A DNA stretch of 12,893 bases. Source: Actinomycetota bacterium. GTDB lineage: Bacteria; Actinomycetota; Acidimicrobiia; Acidimicrobiales; CADCTF01. A program made the translations under genes and the position numbers. The notes under the pieces were generated by a model. The model searched no databases, was not told where the DNA came from, and saw only the letters and a list, made by a program, of their open reading frames with translations. The stretch is from positions 1 to 12,893 of the forward strand of contig JAHWJQ010000045.1 of the NCBI GenBank assembly GCA_019348305.1. The letters run 5' to 3'. This document shows, piece after piece, positions 1-7,668 of this stretch; within the stretch, counting starts at the first letter, position 1, and the number at the start of each line of letters is the position of its first letter.

Positions 1-308
1 CAAGCCCAGACGTAGAGCCGCCGGCCGGCGAAGAACCACCCGACGCCGGGCCCGACGTGCCGGAGGTGACCATCCCCGAGGAGGTGCCCGAGGTCACCCT
101 CGACGAAGCCAGCGTGTCGGGCGAGGACGTGCCCCGGGGGCCGGCGGTGCTGTGGGGAGTACTGGCGGCGCTGGTGTGGCTCGTCACGTGGCTGCTCTCA
201 CAGCGCTGGGGCCGCCTGACCGCCTACCTCATGGGCACGCCGGTCTTTTTCGTCGTGCTGTTCGTGTTCTTCGAAAATTTCGCCCGCCTCCTGCCGGCCA
301 ACATCTGA
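1..308 (+). CDS. C-terminal part of a membrane protein, probably a sortase tail (5' end outside the window)
   Basis: The frame is open to the left edge (first full codon at base 3) and stops with TGA at 306-308, so only about 101 C-terminal residues are visible. An acidic, proline-rich linker (PPAGEEPPDAGPDVPEVTIP) is followed by two hydrophobic segments, the first containing VLWGVLAALVWLVTWLL and the second TPVFFVVLFVFFENFARLL. The protein ends RLLPANI. From memory, actinobacterial sortases often end with a pair of hydrophobic helices and a motif close to FFxNxxRLLPxNx, which is the basis for the call. The catalytic Cys and Arg would lie outside the window, so the activity cannot be checked. 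A GTG at 57 could start an 83-residue protein, but the open upstream frame of the same composition makes a partial gene more likely. Another two-helix membrane protein remains possible. Confidence 0.55.
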   Translation, partial: SPDVEPPAGEEPPDAGPDVPEVTIPEEVPEVTLDEASVSGEDVPRGPAVLWGVLAALVWLVTWLLSQRWGRLTAYLMGTPVFFVVLFVFFENFARLLPANI

Positions 309-339
309 ACCGCTCTGGCCCCGGTCCGGCGCGCACGCG

Positions 340-415
340 GCGTCGTTTGGGCGCTTTTGGTCGTGGCGGGCGGTCGTTTGCCCAGATTTGGCGACCCGAA
401 GGACCCAGACGACGC
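340..415. repeat. Structured intergenic repeat, copy 1
   Basis: This 76-base element lies between two convergent genes (stops at 308 and 446). Its ends are inverted: CGTCGTTTGGG at 341-351 pairs with CCCAGACGACG at 404-414 over 11 positions with one T-G wobble, and G340-C415 adds a pair. Inside is a second hairpin: GGTC 372-375 with GACC 393-396, and GCC 380-382 with GGC 390-392. The same layout recurs at 12255-12332, with conserved blocks including GTTTGG, GGTCGT, TGGCGACC and GGACCCAGACGA. The outer stem differs between copies in both arms in a way that mostly keeps pairing. It may be a bidirectional terminator, a REP-like element or a structured RNA. There is no T-run after it, so it is not a textbook intrinsic terminator. 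Confidence 0.7.
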
Positions 416-445
416 AGCCGGCGGGGCGGCGAGGCGGCGGCGGCG

Positions 446-1180
446 TCAGATGTTGGCGAGGCGGCCGAGGCCGGCGGCCTCCATCAGGCGCACCAGCGAA
501 CCGGAGACCTGGCCCAGCTTGTTGGTGAACAGCAACAGGCCGAACAGCACCAAGAAGCTGCCCGAGACGGCGTTGATCAGGCGGAAGTGCCGCTTGACCC
601 AGCCGAAGACCGTGGTGAGGCGCCCGAAGCCAACGCCGGCAGCCACGAAGGGAACGCCCAGGCCGAGGGAGTAGGCGACGAGCAGGCCGATGCCCCGGCC
701 GAGCGTGGCCTGGGTCGCCGCCGTGGCGATGACCACCGACAGGATCGGTCCGATGCAAGGGGTCCACCCGAAGGCGAAGGCCATCCCCATGAGGGGCGGC
801 GCGAAGACGCCCAGCCGGTCGGGCAGGACCTGCAATCGCCGCTCGCGCTGCAGGAACCCGGGGGCGATGACCCCGGCCAGGAACAGGCCCATGGTGATGA
901 CGAGGATCCCCGCCAGCCGATTGAGCCCCTGTTGGTGGCGCAGCAGCAGCTGGCCCACTGCACTGGCGCCGGCGAAGAGGGCGGTGAACACCACGGTGAA
1001 GCCGGCCACGAACAGCAGCGTGGACCGCAGCAGCTTGCGGGTGTCGGCGCCGCTGGCGGTGGAGAGCCCGGTGGCGCTCACCCCCGACATGAGCGACAGG
1101 TAGCCGGGTACGAGGGGGAGCACGCAGGGCGACAGGAACGACACCATGCCGCCGGCGAAAGCCAGCAGGAAGCCGCCCAC
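446..1180 (-). CDS. ccdA: CcdA/DsbD-type cytochrome c biogenesis transmembrane protein
   Basis: The 244-residue product has about six hydrophobic helices (roughly residues 1-30, 52-78, 88-110, 127-155, 163-190 and 201-222), the usual size of stand-alone CcdA. The two membrane-embedded cysteines of the family are present: C19 in LSPCVLPLVPGY and C142 in GWTPCIGP, each next to prolines. CcdA-family proteins pass reducing equivalents from cytoplasmic thioredoxin across the membrane to extracytoplasmic thiol proteins, for example for cytochrome c haem ligation. No ResA, ResB or other cytochrome c maturation gene is adjacent here, so the partner is unknown. The GTG start at 1180-1178 directly follows a TGA (1183-1181), and a G-rich stretch about 9 bases upstream could act as ribosome binding site. 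The gene converges on the sortase-like gene, with the structured repeat between them. Confidence 0.9.
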   Translation of the reverse strand: MGGFLLAFAGGMVSFLSPCVLPLVPGYLSLMSGVSATGLSTASGADTRKLLRSTLLFVAGFTVVFTALFAGASAVGQLLLRHQQGLNRLAGILVITMGLFLAGVIAPGFLQRERRLQVLPDRLGVFAPPLMGMAFAFGWTPCIGPILSVVIATAATQATLGRGIGLLVAYSLGLGVPFVAAGVGFGRLTTVFGWVKRHFRLINAVSGSFLVLFGLLLFTNKLGQVSGSLVRLMEAAGLGRLANI

Positions 1181-1264
1181 TCAGCAGCCCCCGGCGCCGG
1201 CGCCGGCGTGATCGCTGCGATTCCGCACCATCACCCCATTCTCCCAGGGGCGCAGGGTTGGTAA

Positions 1265-1561
1265 GTGGCGCCCGCCGGGAACAGTGCTGTGGTGATCCTC
1301 TCCCTCATAATCACCGGCCTCATCATCGGCGCCCTCGGGCGCCTCGCCATCCCCGGTCCCAACCCCATCGGCATCCTCATGACGATCATCGTGGGTATCG
1401 GCGGTTCCCTCGCCGGGGGCCTGATCGGCAGCGCGCTCGGCCTGAGCAGCGGGCTCGTCTTCGTCGTGGCCGTGCTGGTGGCCGCCGGCCTCGTCTACCT
1501 CATCGCCGGCCAGAGCCGGCGGGGTGGCGCCTTCGGCCGGCGCCGGGGCGGCCTGCTGTAG
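1265..1561 (+). CDS. GlsB/YeaQ/YmgE-family small membrane protein
   Basis: The product is 98 residues with three hydrophobic stretches and the family pattern IITGLIIGALGRLAIPGPNP near the N-terminus, followed by GILMTIIVGIGGSLAGGLIG, which matches the transglycosylase-associated/GlsB family. It ends in a short basic, Gly/Arg-rich tail (SRRGGAFGRRRGGLL) that should stay in the cytoplasm. Members are common in Actinobacteria and are often linked to stress responses, but no biochemical activity is firmly known. Start choice is open: GTG at 1265 gives the longest form with AGGG about 8 bases upstream, while the tandem GTG codons at 1289 and 1292 would give a form beginning directly at the first helix. 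It diverges from the CcdA gene across 84 bases and converges on the GDP-mannose dehydratase gene, leaving 1 base between the two stop codons. Confidence 0.82.
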   Translation: MAPAGNSAVVILSLIITGLIIGALGRLAIPGPNPIGILMTIIVGIGGSLAGGLIGSALGLSSGLVFVVAVLVAAGLVYLIAGQSRRGGAFGRRRGGLL

Positions 1562-1562
1562 C

Positions 1563-2555
<993 letters not shown>

Positions 2556-3344
2556 CTAGCGCCCTCTCCAGCTCGGCGCCCGCTTCTCTGTGAATGCCTG
2601 CAGCCCCTCACGGGCCTCGTCGGTCATGGTGGCCAGCGTGAGCAGCGGGTGCAGGTGCTCGAGCGCATCGCGGGCGGCCTGGTCCCAAACCGCGTAGAAC
2701 GAGTCGCGCCCCAGCTTCACCATCGCCGCCGGCTTCGAGGCGAGGACGGCGGCCAACTCCTCGACTGCGGAGTCGAGCGCCGCCGCCGGCACCACCTGGT
2801 TGACGAAGCCGATGCGGGCCCCCTCCTGGGCGCCCACCCTGCGACCGGTCAGCATCAGCTCGAGGGCCTTCTTGGGGGGCATCGAGCGCACCATCGGCAC
2901 CGTTACCATGAACGGCCACAGCCCGACGTCGACCTCGGGCGTGCCGAACTGGGCCTCCTCGGCGGCTACCACGAAGTCACAGGCCAGAGCCAGGCCGAAG
3001 CCGCCGGCGAGGGCGAACCCCTGCACTCGGGCGATGGTGGGCTTGCCCAAGGACCAGAGGTCGAAGAACAGCTCCCCCACCCGGCCCCTCGCCTCGTGGA
3101 CCCCGAGGAGGTCGGAGTCGCCCGTCATGCCGGTCAGGTCCGCACCAGCGCAGAACGCCCGCTCGCCGGCGCCGGCGAGCACCAGCACCCGCACGCCTGG
3201 ATCCTGACCCGCTCGGGCCACCTGCTCGCGCAGCCGGGCCACGAGCGGCCACGACAAAGCGTTGTGCCGGGCCGGGCGGTCGATGGTGACCCGGGCCACC
3301 CCGCCGGCGACCTCGTAGCGCACCTCCCCCTCCTGGTCGGTCAC
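2556..3344 (-). CDS. Enoyl-CoA hydratase/isomerase (crotonase) family protein
   Basis: The 262-residue product has the normal length and layout of a crotonase. Oxyanion-hole regions are AFCAGADL (residues 63-70) and ALAGGFGLALACD (111-123). The acidic residue corresponding to the second catalytic Glu of enoyl-CoA hydratases is present in FGTPEVDVGLWPF (E137). The position of the first catalytic Glu (within GGGCELAMMCD in mitochondrial hydratase) appears to be Gly here. It may therefore be an isomerase or another crotonase activity rather than a classical hydratase; the substrate cannot be read from the sequence. The start is GTG at 3344 with no clear Shine-Dalgarno site. TAGCGT at 3358-3353 on the same strand, 8 bases before the GTG, could be a -10 box for a leaderless or nearly leaderless transcript. 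It is probably co-transcribed with gmd, which begins 9 bases after its stop. Confidence 0.9.
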   Translation of the reverse strand: MTDQEGEVRYEVAGGVARVTIDRPARHNALSWPLVARLREQVARAGQDPGVRVLVLAGAGERAFCAGADLTGMTGDSDLLGVHEARGRVGELFFDLWSLGKPTIARVQGFALAGGFGLALACDFVVAAEEAQFGTPEVDVGLWPFMVTVPMVRSMPPKKALELMLTGRRVGAQEGARIGFVNQVVPAAALDSAVEELAAVLASKPAAMVKLGRDSFYAVWDQAARDALEHLHPLLTLATMTDEAREGLQAFTEKRAPSWRGR

Positions 3345-3383
3345 GAACGACGACGCTAGTGGCGTCTACCGTTTCGGGCTGCC
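3345..3383. promoter_or_regulatory. Compact divergent promoter region
   Basis: Only 39 bases separate the GTG starts of two divergent genes, so both promoters must overlap here or lie inside the opposite gene. On the minus strand TAGCGT (3358-3353) lies 8 bases before the GTG at 3344. On the plus strand TACCGT (3367-3372) lies 11 bases before the GTG at 3384. Both fit the TANNNT pattern of actinobacterial -10 boxes. I see no convincing -35 box for either. Transcripts would have leaders of only a few bases. Confidence 0.3.
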
Positions 3384-3950
3384 GTGCTCATTGCGCTCGC
3401 CATCGTGTTGGGAGTCGCCATCGGCCTCGTCGGTGGCGGTCGCCTCGCCAACCTCACCGAGCCCACCTTCGCCAGGACGCCGTTCCTCGCCACGGGCGTG
3501 GGGCTGCAGGTGCTGTCGGCCTTCTTCGACAGCGCCGCCTTGCCTCTCATCCTGGGCTCGTACGCGCTGCTCTTGGTGTTCGCCCTGGTCAACGTCCACC
3601 ACGTGGGGATGCTCGTGGTGTCGGCCGGCCTCGCCTGCAACTTCGCTGTCATCGCCGCCAATGGCGGGATGCCGGTGCGGGCGGAGGCGATCAGTGCTGC
3701 AGGGGGCGTCGAGGCCCACGAGGTGCAAGGGCTGGAGTTCGACAACAAGCACCACCTGGAGGGGCCGGATGACCGGTTCACCCTCCTCGGCGACATCTTC
3801 CCCGTGCCGGTGCCTGGGTTTCGCCAGGTGGTCTCCTTCGGCGACCTCGTCATGGCCGTGGGCATGGCCGACGTGATCGTGCACTGGCTCCGCCGCCGTC
3901 CGAGCACCGCGGCACCCGCCTGCACTGCGGGAGCCACTGGCACCTCGTGA
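3384..3950 (+). CDS. DUF5317-like integral membrane protein
   Basis: The product has 188 residues. An N-terminal hydrophobic helix (about 1-18) is followed by two further hydrophobic segments (about 33-50 and 55-70), a fourth (about 73-92) ending in the motif NGGMPV (93-98), a polar loop with NKHHLEG (121-127), the block TLLGDIFPVPVPGF, and a final helix starting at SFGDLVMAVGM (from 151). The NGGMPV, LGDIxP and S-GD-hydrophobic order recalls the DUF5317 family, a membrane family of unknown function seen in Actinobacteria and Firmicutes. I base the name on recall of that pattern. The short C-terminal tail after HWLRRR is probably cytoplasmic and dispensable. GTG at 3384 is the first sensible start, since the hydrophobic helix begins directly after it. 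It heads a run of four plus-strand genes with gaps of 16 and 6 bases and one overlap. Confidence 0.8.
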   Translation: MLIALAIVLGVAIGLVGGGRLANLTEPTFARTPFLATGVGLQVLSAFFDSAALPLILGSYALLLVFALVNVHHVGMLVVSAGLACNFAVIAANGGMPVRAEAISAAGGVEAHEVQGLEFDNKHHLEGPDDRFTLLGDIFPVPVPGFRQVVSFGDLVMAVGMADVIVHWLRRRPSTAAPACTAGATGTS

Positions 3951-3966
3951 GCCGCCTGCTCGGCGC

Positions 3967-4707
3967 GTGACCAGCAGGAGCGGGAAGTACCTTTGCTGCG
4001 TGGACGGCTCGGCCACACCCGACCTGGAGGGCCTCGAGCGCGTCCTGTGCCGCCTTCCTGACGTGACCACGGCGCGAGTGGTGGCCGATGCCGACGGCGG
4101 CATCGCAGAGGTGCACATCCTCTCGCTGCCCGACAAGCCGGCCAAGCAGGTGGTGCGCGACGTGCAGTCGGCTGCCCTCGCCATCATGGGCATCGACGTC
4201 GACCGCCGGGTCGTGTCGGTCGTGCAGCTCGATGCCGCCGGTCCCGAGGCGGCTCCTGTCTCCGAACCCGCTCGGCAGTTCAGGGCGCCCGACAGCGCGG
4301 ATTGGCCGGCCGAGCCAGCGAATGGCCGCGTCTGCGTGGAGGCGGTGCGGGCCGACCGGAGTGGGCTGCAGTGCAATGCGGAAGTGGCACTGCGCCACTG
4401 CGACCGCAGGGCGGTGGGGGTGTCCGAGGGGTTGATGGCCCGCAACACGGTGCCGCGCCTCGTGGCGCAGGCAACCGTCGCCGCCCTGCGCAAGCTCGAG
4501 GACGCCGCAGTTTGCGCCGAGGTCGACATGGTGAGGATCGTGCGCTTCGGCGACTGCTCGGTAGCTGTCACGACGGTGGTGGTCATGGTGGGGCGGTCGG
4601 AGGAGATCCTCTCCGGTTCCGCGGTGGTAGGGCCGGGCGGCGAGCTGGATGCGGTGGCCCGGTCGGTGCTCGACGCCACCAACCGGCGCCTGGCCCGGCT
4701 CCGCTAG
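3967..4707 (+). CDS. Conserved hypothetical protein, two soluble alpha/beta parts
   Basis: I do not recognise a named family for this 246-residue soluble protein. The N-terminal part (about 1-92) reads like a small alpha/beta domain with strands ARVVADADGGIAEVHIL and RRVVSVVQL around a helix with KPAKQVVRDVQSAALAIMG. A variable Ala/Pro/Glu-rich linker (about 93-118) follows. The C-terminal part (119-246) contains VCVEAVRADR, a helix RLVAQATVAALRKL, strands CSVAVTTVVVMVG, then EEILSGSAVVGPGGELDAVARSVLDATNRRL. The final block with SGSA and the long helix looks like a conserved core rather than random sequence. There is no signal peptide or membrane helix. It sits 16 bases after the DUF5317-like gene and 6 bases before the glycosyltransferase, which suggests one transcript. 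The GTG start at 3967 has only a weak upstream site. Confidence 0.75.
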   Translation: MTSRSGKYLCCVDGSATPDLEGLERVLCRLPDVTTARVVADADGGIAEVHILSLPDKPAKQVVRDVQSAALAIMGIDVDRRVVSVVQLDAAGPEAAPVSEPARQFRAPDSADWPAEPANGRVCVEAVRADRSGLQCNAEVALRHCDRRAVGVSEGLMARNTVPRLVAQATVAALRKLEDAAVCAEVDMVRIVRFGDCSVAVTTVVVMVGRSEEILSGSAVVGPGGELDAVARSVLDATNRRLARLR

Positions 4708-4713
4708 CTCCCG

Positions 4714-5730
4714 GTGCCGGCAGCGGCCGTCGTCTCCTTCCGCCTGGGTGGTACCGACGGCGTGTCGGTGGAGGCGGAGAAGTGGCAGTGGGGGCTGCGG
4801 GAACTGGGCTTCGAGGTGCGGACGGTGGCCGGCGCCGGCGCCGTCGACGTCGTCGTCCCCGCGCTCGAACGGGGTGCCGGCAGGCCGGCGGTCGCCTCGG
4901 TTGCCGCCGCGCTGGAGGGCGTCGACGTGGTGGTGGTGGAGAACCTCCTGTCGCTACCGCTGAACCCCGACGCCGCGGCCGTGGTCGCCCAGGTGCTGCA
5001 CGGGCGACCGGCCATCCTGCGCCATCACGACCTCCCTTGGCAGCGGCCCGAGCTCGGCTTCGTCGGCGGCGAGTGGCCTCCCCGGGACCCCCGTTGGCTG
5101 CACGTGACCATCAACGAGGCCAGCCGCCGAGAGCTGGCCGCCCGAGGCATCGACGCCGTCTGCCGGTACAACCGCTTCCCGACCACCGGCTGGGAGGGTG
5201 AGCGGGGACGCACCCGGGCCGAAGTCGGCCTCGTCGGGACGGTGCTGTTGCACCCGGTCCGTGCCATTCCCCGCAAGGACGTGCCGGCGGCCGTCGCCCT
5301 GGCCGAGTCCATGGGTGCCACCTACTGGCTCACCGGCCCGGCCGAGGACGGTTATGACGCGGAGCTGACGCGGGTGCTGTCCAGCGCCCGCTGCCCCTGG
5401 GTGCACCGAGCAGTGACATCGGCGGCCGACGCGTACGCGGCCAGCGACGCCGCGTGCCTCACCTCCCGCGTGGAGGGCTTCGGCAACCCGGTGGTCGAGT
5501 CGGCGCTGGCCCGCCGCCCGCTGGCCCTGCGCCGCTACCCGGTGGCCGAAGAGCTGGCCGCCTTTGGCTTCCGGTGGTTCTCGCCGGACGACCCCGCGCC
5601 CCTGCGGCGTTTCCTGGCCGAGCCCGATGTCGATCTCGTCGACCACAACGAGGAGGTGGCACGGTCCTGCTTCGGCCTCGACCGCCTGCCCCCCGAGCTG
5701 TCCGAGGTGCTAGAGCGGGTGCTGCCATGA
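4714..5730 (+). CDS. GT-B fold glycosyltransferase (family 4-like)
   Basis: The 338-residue product shows the hallmarks of a retaining GT-B glycosyltransferase. The N-terminal half begins AAVVSFRLGGTDGVSVEAEK, like the acceptor-side Rossmann domain in which a Gly-rich loop follows the first strand. The C-terminal half carries HPVRAIPRKDV (180-190, R183 and K188 in the usual donor-phosphate region), and RVEGFGNPVVESALARRPL with the EX7E pair E254 and E262. It is somewhat shorter than many family-4 enzymes but no core element is obviously missing. There is no signal peptide or membrane helix, so it should act on the cytoplasmic face. The donor and acceptor are unknown. It starts with GTG 6 bases after the upstream stop, and its own TGA overlaps the ATG of the next gene (ATGA), so translational coupling is likely. 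Confidence 0.88.
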   Translation: MPAAAVVSFRLGGTDGVSVEAEKWQWGLRELGFEVRTVAGAGAVDVVVPALERGAGRPAVASVAAALEGVDVVVVENLLSLPLNPDAAAVVAQVLHGRPAILRHHDLPWQRPELGFVGGEWPPRDPRWLHVTINEASRRELAARGIDAVCRYNRFPTTGWEGERGRTRAEVGLVGTVLLHPVRAIPRKDVPAAVALAESMGATYWLTGPAEDGYDAELTRVLSSARCPWVHRAVTSAADAYAASDAACLTSRVEGFGNPVVESALARRPLALRRYPVAEELAAFGFRWFSPDDPAPLRRFLAEPDVDLVDHNEEVARSCFGLDRLPPELSEVLERVLP

Positions 5731-6026
5731 CCACCGACGGATCCCCTCCCCCCCTCAGTGCCGGGTCTGACCGGGCGCTGGACCCGGTGCTCGTGCGCAG
5801 GGCCCAGATGGCGCGCCTGGCCAAGGCGGGCAACCGGGTCGGCTATGCCTGTCTCGGAGTGTCCGTCGTCGCCTTCTTCGTCGGACTGTCGGCCGGCTAT
5901 GAGCTGTGGGGCCGCGTCGTCGTGGCCGGCCTCGCCGCCAGCGCCCTCACGCTGGCGCCGGCCATCGTCTTGGGCTACGCGGTGAAGGCAGCCGAGCGGG
6001 AGGAGCGGGGCGAGCGGTTCCGGTAG
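5727..6026 (+). CDS. Small two-helix membrane protein of unknown function
   Basis: This 99-residue product starts at ATG 5727, where ATGA overlaps the glycosyltransferase stop; the open frame extends further upstream but only as a shadow of that gene. It has a polar N-terminus with a basic amphipathic stretch (VRRAQMARLAKAGNRVGY, 23-40), one hydrophobic helix at about 40-57 and another at about 63-87 ending APAIVLGYAVKAAEREER. The charge pattern suggests both termini are cytoplasmic. The regular hydrophobicity, coupling to the glycosyltransferase and helix boundaries support a real gene. I recall similar short proteins in other actinobacteria but no known function. It is the last gene of the cluster starting at 3384; the next gene, 84 bases on, has its own ribosome binding site. 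Confidence 0.78.
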   Translation: MTTDGSPPPLSAGSDRALDPVLVRRAQMARLAKAGNRVGYACLGVSVVAFFVGLSAGYELWGRVVVAGLAASALTLAPAIVLGYAVKAAEREERGERFR

Positions 6027-6110
6027 GCGAACCGCCGGCCGGCACGCGTACCGGCAGTGGGTGTGGAACCATCGGCGCCGACCTCCACCGACCCTCGAGG
6101 GGACAGCTAC

Positions 6111-7214
6111 ATGACCAGGGCCGCCGTCCACGTAGGGCTCGACCAGCCACTGGAGATCCGAGACGACCTCGAGGTGGCGCCGCCGCAGGCGGGTGAGCTG
6201 AAGGTGCGCATCGCCGCTTCGGGCGTGTGCCATTCCGACCTGTCAGTGCAGAACGGGACCATCCCCCTGCCCCCCCCGATGGTGCTCGGCCACGAGGGGG
6301 CCGGAGTGGTCGAGGAGGTGGGAGAGGGCGTCTCCGGTTTCGCCCGCGGTGACCACGTGGTGTTGACCTTCGTCCCCGAGTGCGGTGAGTGCTACTTCTG
6401 CCGCCGCGACCAGGGCTACATGTGCGAAAAGTCCGCCGCCCAGGCCGCCGGCGGCATGCTCGACGGCACCACCCGGCTGACCTCGGGCGGCCGGCCGGTG
6501 GGCCAGATGGCGATGTGTGGGACCTTCGGGGAGCTCACGGTCGTGCCCGCCATCAGCGCCGTCAAGATCGACCCGGACGTCCCGCTCGAGGCGGCTGCCC
6601 TACTCGGCTGTGCGGTGCAGACGGGGGTGGGAGCGGCGACCCACACCGCCAACATCCGCGGCGGTGACACCGTCGCCGTGTTGGGCTGCGGCGGCGTGGG
6701 GCTCAACGTGATCCAGGGGGCGCGGATCGCCGGCGCCGATCGGATCATCGCCATCGACATGGTCGATGCCAAGCTCGAACTGGCCCGCCAGTTCGGCGCC
6801 ACCGACGTCGTCAACGCAGCCCAGGGCAATCCTGTGGCGCAGGTGCAGAGCCTCACCGAGGAGCGGGGGGCCGACGTCGCCTTCGAGGTGATCGGCCTCG
6901 CCACCACCATCGAGCAGTCGATGCAGATGACTCGACGGGGTGGCGAGACCGTCCTCGTGGGGGTGCCACGGCTCGACGTGGTCCTCAACGTGAACCCTGC
7001 CTTCGCCTTCATCTACACGGCGAGGACCGTGAAGGGGTGTTGGTACGGGTCGGCCAACGTGCACCGGGAGGTGCCGCGGCTACTCGAGCTCTACAGGAAC
7101 GGCGAGCTCAAGCTCCACGAGCTGATCTCCCAGCAGATAAGCCTCGACGAGGTCAATGACGCTTTCGCCGCCATGAAGGCGGGCGAAGTGGCGCGCTCGG
7201 TCATCGTCTTCTAG
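6111..7214 (+). CDS. Zinc-dependent medium-chain alcohol dehydrogenase, class III-like
   Basis: The 367-residue enzyme should oxidise an alcohol or reduce an aldehyde with NAD(H). Catalytic zinc ligands are visible: C40 in SGVCHSD, H61-E62 in GHEGAGVVEEVG, and C167 in GCAVQTGVGA. The structural-zinc loop is complete with C91, C94, C97 and C105 (CGECYFCRRDQGYMC). The cofactor-binding motif is GCGGVG (192-197), and D216 in IIAIDMVDAK favours NAD over NADP. The overall pattern resembles class III formaldehyde-type or mycobacterial and NDMA-dependent dehydrogenases; the substrate cannot be read. I chose ATG 6111 because GAGGGGAC at about 6096-6103 is a good ribosome binding site and the protein then starts in the family-typical way. 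A GTG at 6057 in frame would add 18 low-complexity residues. It converges on the 108-residue gene at 7247, with a hairpin between them. Confidence 0.93.
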   Translation: MTRAAVHVGLDQPLEIRDDLEVAPPQAGELKVRIAASGVCHSDLSVQNGTIPLPPPMVLGHEGAGVVEEVGEGVSGFARGDHVVLTFVPECGECYFCRRDQGYMCEKSAAQAAGGMLDGTTRLTSGGRPVGQMAMCGTFGELTVVPAISAVKIDPDVPLEAAALLGCAVQTGVGAATHTANIRGGDTVAVLGCGGVGLNVIQGARIAGADRIIAIDMVDAKLELARQFGATDVVNAAQGNPVAQVQSLTEERGADVAFEVIGLATTIEQSMQMTRRGGETVLVGVPRLDVVLNVNPAFAFIYTARTVKGCWYGSANVHREVPRLLELYRNGELKLHELISQQISLDEVNDAFAAMKAGEVARSVIVF

Positions 7215-7227
7215 CCACCCCCCGGTG

Positions 7228-7246
7228 TTGACGCTGGCCGCGTCAG
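7228..7246. terminator. Hairpin between convergent genes
   Basis: TGACGC (7229-7234) and GCGTCA (7240-7245) form a perfect 6-base stem with a 5-base loop, and T7228-G7246 can add a wobble pair. It lies between the stop codon of the alcohol dehydrogenase (7214) and that of the convergent small gene (7247), so it could end both transcripts. There is no T-run, so this is a weak candidate. The same 19-base unit recurs in slightly changed form at 7753-7771. Confidence 0.3.
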
Positions 7247-7573
7247 CTAGCTGCTCTGCTGCGGCTGGTCCTCTTCGGGGCTGAAGGCGCCGCCGATCAC
7301 GGTGCTCGGGTCTTTGGCATCGGACAGCGCCGTCGCGGCGTCGGGGCCGGTGCCCTCCCGTGGCATGCCCTTCTCGTCGTCGGCCAGCACGACGACACTC
7401 TCGTTGCCCTTGCCGTCGAAGACGGAGATCTGGGCGTTCTCGGCGCCGTCCTCGGCCAGAGGGGCGCGGACACCCTCGCCCGGGGCCGCCCGGTGCTGCG
7501 GGTGGTCGGTATGGCCTGCGACTCGCTGGCGCTCGCTGCCTTCGGTGCCGGGGGGATTGGTGCTGTCGGTCAT
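7247..7573 (-). CDS. Small hydrophilic protein of unknown function
   Basis: The product is 108 residues, acidic, rich in Gly, Glu, Ala, Asp and Pro, with no hydrophobic helix or cysteine. The N-terminal half (MTDSTNPPGTEGSERQRVAG onwards) looks disordered. A short ordered patch, AQISVFDGKGNESVVVLADD, has alternating strand-like residues and is the only part that looks folded. The start is well supported: ATG 7573-7571 is preceded by GAGGAGGAGT (about 7583-7592) at good spacing. The open frame continues upstream, but only as low-quality sequence. A possible stress-type promoter lies about 40 bases upstream (7611-7636). I do not recognise a family. The composition resembles small stress-related hydrophilic proteins, but that is a guess. 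Confidence 0.65.
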   Translation of the reverse strand: MTDSTNPPGTEGSERQRVAGHTDHPQHRAAPGEGVRAPLAEDGAENAQISVFDGKGNESVVVLADDEKGMPREGTGPDAATALSDAKDPSTVIGGAFSPEEDQPQQSS

Positions 7574-7610
7574 GGGGTCCACTCCTCCTCGATGAACGGA
7601 CAAAAGTCCC

Positions 7611-7636
7611 CTACCCGACAGTGGCGGCTCCCAATC
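7611..7636 (-). promoter_or_regulatory. Possible sigma-B-like promoter of the 108-residue gene
   Basis: On the minus strand GATT (7636-7633) is followed after 16 bases by GGGTAG (7616-7611). This is close to the GNNT-N14-16-GGGTAC/T pattern described for sigma-B-type stress promoters of actinobacteria. A transcript starting near 7603 would have a leader of about 30 bases containing the strong GAGGAGGAG ribosome binding site, which is a sensible layout. The last base of the -10 element is off consensus and the -35 element is short, so the match could be chance. Confidence 0.3.
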
Positions 7637-7668
7637 GGGCTCGTGAGGCGCCTGGTGTGGGGCAAAGC

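Noticed and set aside
152..1264. A 370-codon plus-strand frame across the CcdA gene
   Set aside because: It is antisense to an unmistakable CcdA gene, and its product is a Gln/Glu/Gly/Arg-rich shadow without any domain pattern.
3366..4682. A 438-codon minus-strand frame opposite the DUF5317-like gene and its neighbour
   Set aside because: Its product is a Ser/Thr/Arg/Pro-rich low-complexity shadow, while the plus-strand genes have clear membrane and alpha/beta patterns and tight spacing.
4302..5201. A 299-codon plus-strand frame across the hypothetical and glycosyltransferase genes
   Set aside because: It has extreme Arg/Gly content and runs across the boundary of two better-supported genes in another frame.
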